DNA of 30,079 bases from a virus, in the IMG/VR virus record IMGVR_UViG_3300048446_000314, positions 1-30,079 of that record; one strand, written 5' to 3'. Made by a program: the position numbers and the translations under genes. The stretch's first letter is position 1, and each line of letters starts with the position of its first letter. The notes under the pieces are model-generated. The model made no database searches, was not told where the DNA came from, and saw only the letters and a program-made list of their open reading frames with translations. Shown here one piece after another: positions 29,989-30,079 of this stretch.

Positions 29989-30079
29989 GAAAATGGGATA
30001 TTTATTTAAAAAGTACGAGTTTCCGAGTGAAGAGGATGCACAGGCATTAATCGATGCTTTGCCACATTCTGAAGATGAG
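29933..30079. repeat. Terminal direct repeat, right copy
   Basis: Right-hand copy of the 147-bp end repeat. It holds the last 18 codons of the second fibre gene and the first 27 codons or so of the gene at 61-387, so both genes are intact on the circle. Confidence 0.9.

Overview
The window is a complete or near-complete genome of a small tailed phage (siphovirus-like, HK97-type head). Its last 147 bases repeat its first 147 with one mismatch, so the molecule closes into a circle of about 29.93 kb. Every convincing gene is on the + strand and genes are packed with 1-40 nt overlaps. The host is probably a member of the Bacteroidota, most likely a flavobacterium. Several intergenic gaps carry the TAnnTTTG-type -7 promoter element of that phylum, Shine-Dalgarno sites are generally absent, and the genome is AT-rich with GAT/AAT-type codons. 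No integrase or classical lysogeny module is visible, so a lytic life style is the simplest reading.

Layout on the circle, starting at packaging: terminase small and large subunits (15267-16774); portal with a long C-terminal extension (16805-19066); four small proteins, three basic or membrane-associated (19053-20155); Mu F-like head protein, prohead protease and major capsid protein (20155-23093). Next come two accessory transcription units with their own promoters and terminators, holding tiny ORFs and a nuclease (23208-24402). The head-tail connector and tail completion genes (24482-26233), a candidate virion surface protein, an M15 endolysin and a holin (26233-27567) and two related fibre genes (27569-29988) run across the window ends into a small unknown protein, two paralogous tail tube genes, a frameshifted tail chaperone pair, tape measure and a large baseplate-type protein (61-6676). 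A strong hairpin ends this late region. The early region (6785-14748) encodes a small HTH protein, an ERF annealing protein, an SSB-like protein, a RecE-type exonuclease, a DnaA domain IV-like protein, VRR-NUC and other PD-(D/E)XK nucleases, a replication protein whose gene contains an iteron-like repeat array, a primase-helicase, a ParB-like protein and a Mom-family DNA modification enzyme.

The most exciting observation is just behind the Mom gene. Four bases after its stop codon lies a 71-nt tRNA-like element (14753-14823). It has the known bacterial glycine identity features (G1-C72, C2-G71, G3-C70, discriminator U73, UCC at the anticodon position). It lacks U8 and U33, has an 8-nt anticodon loop, and its T-stem pairs 49-65, 50-64 and 51-63, the EF-Tu contact pairs, are weak or mismatched. 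The Mom modification of phage Mu is a glycinamide-type group on adenine. I therefore propose, as inference, that this phage carries a tRNA-Gly-like RNA, chargeable but excluded from translation, that feeds glycine to a Mom enzyme for DNA hypermodification.

Other points worth a look: a -1 frameshift site in the tail chaperone genes; a candidate replication origin inside the replication gene; a roughly 22-residue module inserted three times in two different virion proteins; a sharp compositional break showing that the fibre cassette has a different origin; and a conserved palindromic box next to three promoters.
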